Assembly: GCF_016802725.1 (NCBI RefSeq)
Contig: NC_052665.1
Span: 1,116,001 to 1,180,000, forward strand
Direction: 5' to 3'
DNA: 64,000 bases
Source: Solenopsis invicta
Taxonomy: Eukaryota > Arthropoda > Insecta > Hymenoptera > Formicidae
Of this stretch, positions 62,017-64,000 are shown one piece after another; position 1 is the stretch's first letter; every line of letters begins with the position of its first letter. The position numbers and the translations under genes are program-made. The notes beneath the pieces are model-generated. The model did not search any database and was not told where the DNA came from. It saw nothing but the letters and a program-made list of their open reading frames with translations.

Positions 62017-62340
62017 CGTACTTTCGGGACGATTTTCTGGTCGAAGAGATTGAGTACGAACATTTATTTATATATCGTTGGAAAGCACATAAAAAGCACT
62101 TAATTCTAGTGTATTTATTTTTTTATTTTATTAATTATTTATATGAGTTGGTGCTGGCTTAACGTTAAGCTGGCACCCCCACCTTCAATCTCATTTTCCT
62201 GCTAAACCGCTCGAGCACAAAAATTTCAAATAGGGTACATAATTAGCACATAAAAAGCACTTAATTTTGGCATAAGTGGCGTTTCGATTTTTTGTGGTGG
62301 GGGTGCTAACTTAACAGACATTGTTATTTTTAGTATTCTA

Positions 62341-62405
62341 TTGTTTGAAGTTAGGTATACCTATGCATAAGACATCACATAATAATGTGCAATTACAGTA
62401 AAATG
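62341..62405 (+). repeat. Direct repeat, copy 1, inside the nested element
   Basis: Contains TTGTTTGAAGTTA and then CACATAATAATGTGCAATTA, which is largely repeated at 62,511-62,568. Confidence 0.82.
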
Positions 62406-62510
62406 TATAGAATTTTTAAAGAAGAATGTTTAAAATTTATTTTGATTACAAACAAATACAATATCAAGGTCATTATTTTGATTATTTTTATTATTATTTT
62501 TAGTGTTCCA

Positions 62511-62568
62511 TTGTTTGAAGTTATATGCATAAGACAGCACATAATAATGTGCAATTACATTAAAATGA
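62511..62568 (+). repeat. Direct repeat, copy 2, inside the nested element
   Basis: The same core as copy 1, with a short internal deletion after TTGTTTGAAGTTA. Confidence 0.82.
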
Positions 62569-62933
62569 TACAGTTCGTAAATAAAATTTTTGGAAGTTTT
62601 TTGTATAATTGTGTAGAATACTTCGGGAAAGCTTTAGAATTCTTGTGCAGGCATTGGCGTATGATAATGGGCACGCGGTAGTGTTCATAATTGCATGGCA
62701 TTGCCTTAATTTTAATATAGGATTGACTAACAATAAGCATTGTCGGCAGTGTACAAAAATGTCGGCAGTGTTTTACAGCAATGCCAAAAATCGGCATTGG
62801 TGTACAAAATTTTGGGTTGTGAATTCCCCCTCGGGTCATGTATTTGATGTAAATATATAAAAAAGTACTTGAACTGAAGAGATTCAATCAAGTTGAAAAA
62901 TTTAGTTTAATTAACAATTTTTTTCTCAGTGTA

Positions 62934-64000
62934 TCAAAATCTAAAAGTAATTGAACACACTTAAGAAATAAATATATGTAATTCATATTTTTCATATACA
63001 ACAATGACTTATTTTACGTTCAGTAGCACAAATGCATATGAGCATGCTGTCTTTCTTAAATATGCGCGTAGTTGGGCCACCGGATAACAGTGATTGTTTG
63101 TTCCAAAGTTTTTTTACACGCGAGTGAAATTCACTCGAACGGCGGACGGTTATCGGATCTTTTTGAGTGTGTTTTGTGGCACGCAACAACATGCCCATTA
63201 AGAAGACTCCATGTCGGGATCTAGATTAGACTCTCCGCAATTACCTCTGCGTTTTCGTCTGATCGGCTTCTTTTATTTTGACTTTATAACCGCGTAAGCA
63301 TCTATTTGCTAAATTAGTAATTGCCGGTTGACCGTGACTGCAGAAAACGAAACTTCAGCTCTAGTTTTTTTCGATCAATATCGAGAGGGTCTGCAAATCA
63401 ATCAGAGTTGAAATACAGTCAACTACATTAAATAATTATTAAATGAGAACGTAATATATTTGATGAATACAAGGTACAGAAAAAGTAGTAAAAATTAGGG
63501 AAATTATCAACGATATTTAATATTCGATTCTATTAAAGTATCCGGTGGGGAGCATCGGATAAGTCAGACAAAAAAATTTGCGATCATGTTCGATCGTTCG
63601 TTCCGAGCTCGTACGTCGTGCCACCAGGCAAACGATCGATCGATAATACGAAGATAAACGATTCCTCGGCACGCAGGTGGCTAAAGTTTAAGTCGTTGTA
63701 CCAGCAAGATCGCGCGCTGTCTCTCGTACATTCCTTCATTTTCTACAATATCTCTTTTAATTAAAAAGCACTTGCTAGCTTCGTTAAATTTGGGATTAAC
63801 ACGCAGTTTTTCGTATTAGTTCTGTCGATAAATTAACCGTTACAGCCAATCGTGCGATCGTATTTAAAAATTTCCGGACGATCGGAATTCCCGTGGCTTT
63901 AAACCCGTTGAGAGATAACTGCACGCGTATATCGATAGCCGTACGGGGGGGAGGGGGAGGGAAAAAAAAGAGAGAGAGAGAGAGAAGCGTGCGCAAACGA
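62934..64000. other. Spacer or intron, no supported gene
   Basis: A GC-richer stretch with CpG lies at 63,540-63,720. A G-rich and then GA-rich tract ends the window (about 63,945-63,985: seven G, then GA repeats). No coding evidence. Confidence 0.5.

Larger units (their letters stand above)
61584..62833. mobile_element. Nested 1,250-bp non-autonomous DNA transposon with perfect 8-bp target duplication
   Basis: The target duplication GGTCATGT stands at 61,576-61,583 and again at 62,834-62,841. The left terminus CGAGGGGAAATTCACAGCC and the reverse complement of the right terminus CGAGGGGGAATTCACAACCC form the inverted repeat. Near both ends are copies of CGGCATTGGTGTACAAAATT and CGGCAGTG, in inverted relation, as in subterminal transposase-binding repeats. 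The interior has tandem units (listed) and no transposase; the 98-codon frame at 62,385-62,681 merely runs through a duplication. An 8-bp duplication is typical of hAT and P-type elements, but the terminus does not start with the usual hAT CAG, so I leave the superfamily open. Confidence 0.82.
61528..62931. mobile_element. TA-flanked MITE of the CACTGAGAAAAA family, split by a nested element
   Basis: The left terminus CACCGAGAAAAAAGTTATTA and the reverse complement of the right terminus CACTGAGAAAAAAATTGTTA match. TA lies outside both (61,526-61,527 and 62,932-62,933). Removing the nested insertion and one target copy leaves a MITE of about 146 bp, a usual size for this kind. The insertion therefore came later than this element. 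Confidence 0.72.

Noticed and set aside
62385..62681. 98-codon frame inside the nested element as a possible transposase
   Set aside because: It crosses a direct duplication so that the same peptide start appears twice. Ile/Lys/Phe-rich and AT-driven; no catalytic motif.
1..64000. tRNA, 5S/U snRNA and well-known insect microRNA sequences
   Set aside because: Scanning by eye for B-box-like GTTCGA contexts and for the mature sequences I know gave no convincing hit. A covariance-model search would be decisive.

Overview
The window is nuclear DNA of an animal, most likely an insect and quite possibly an ant or other hymenopteran. This is inferred from the overall look and not from any recognised gene. 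The background is AT-rich and crossed by short CpG-dense, GC-rich blocks. (GA)n/(CT)n/(CA)n microsatellites are frequent, there are many short TA-flanked inverted-repeat elements, and piggyBac-type ends sit on TTAA. No operon structure, ribosome binding sites or long open frames are present. The longest open frame (about 240 codons, minus strand, 21.1-21.8 kb) lies in a CpG-rich block where several frames are open at once, so I do not call it a gene. I recognised no tRNA, rRNA, snRNA, CRISPR array or retroelement reverse transcriptase.

The left and central part (1-48 kb) is gene-poor. Three short minus-strand segments look coding on reading-frame quality plus splice or stop context: an exon ending at a strong CAG|GTGAGT donor near 8.0 kb, a terminal exon with a polyadenylation signal at 15.9-16.3 kb, and a 55-codon frame at 30.7-30.8 kb. 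None could be assigned to a family. The rest of this part is spacer or intron with microsatellites, a fold-back repeat at 18.4 kb, a short MITE at 14.9 kb, a palindromic element at 42.7-43.0 kb, and a cluster of small repeats at 45.2-48.6 kb.

The right part is the most structured. A CpG-rich block (about 48.8-51.0 kb) contains a long, nearly perfect hairpin (49,465-49,676). About 400 bp further on there is a plausible plus-strand core promoter (TGACGTCA, CCAAT and TCAGTG in the right order). It is followed by a short coding-like frame, a candidate small intron, a TATA-containing second exon, and a strong splice donor at 52,008 just after an ATG. I read this as the 5' end of a plus-strand gene whose downstream coding exons lie outside the window. 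From 52.6 kb onward the sequence would then be a large first intron or spacer filled with DNA transposons: a piggyBac-type MITE with TTAA duplications, an 881-bp element with about 270-bp terminal inverted repeats, and several members of a family with CACTGAGAAAAA-like ends flanked by TA. One of these family members (61,528-62,931) is split by a 1,250-bp element with its own inverted repeats and a perfect 8-bp target duplication.

The main points for follow-up are the 49.5-kb hairpin beside a promoter, the nested insertion at 61.5-62.9 kb with its internal tandem units, and the unassigned short exons.
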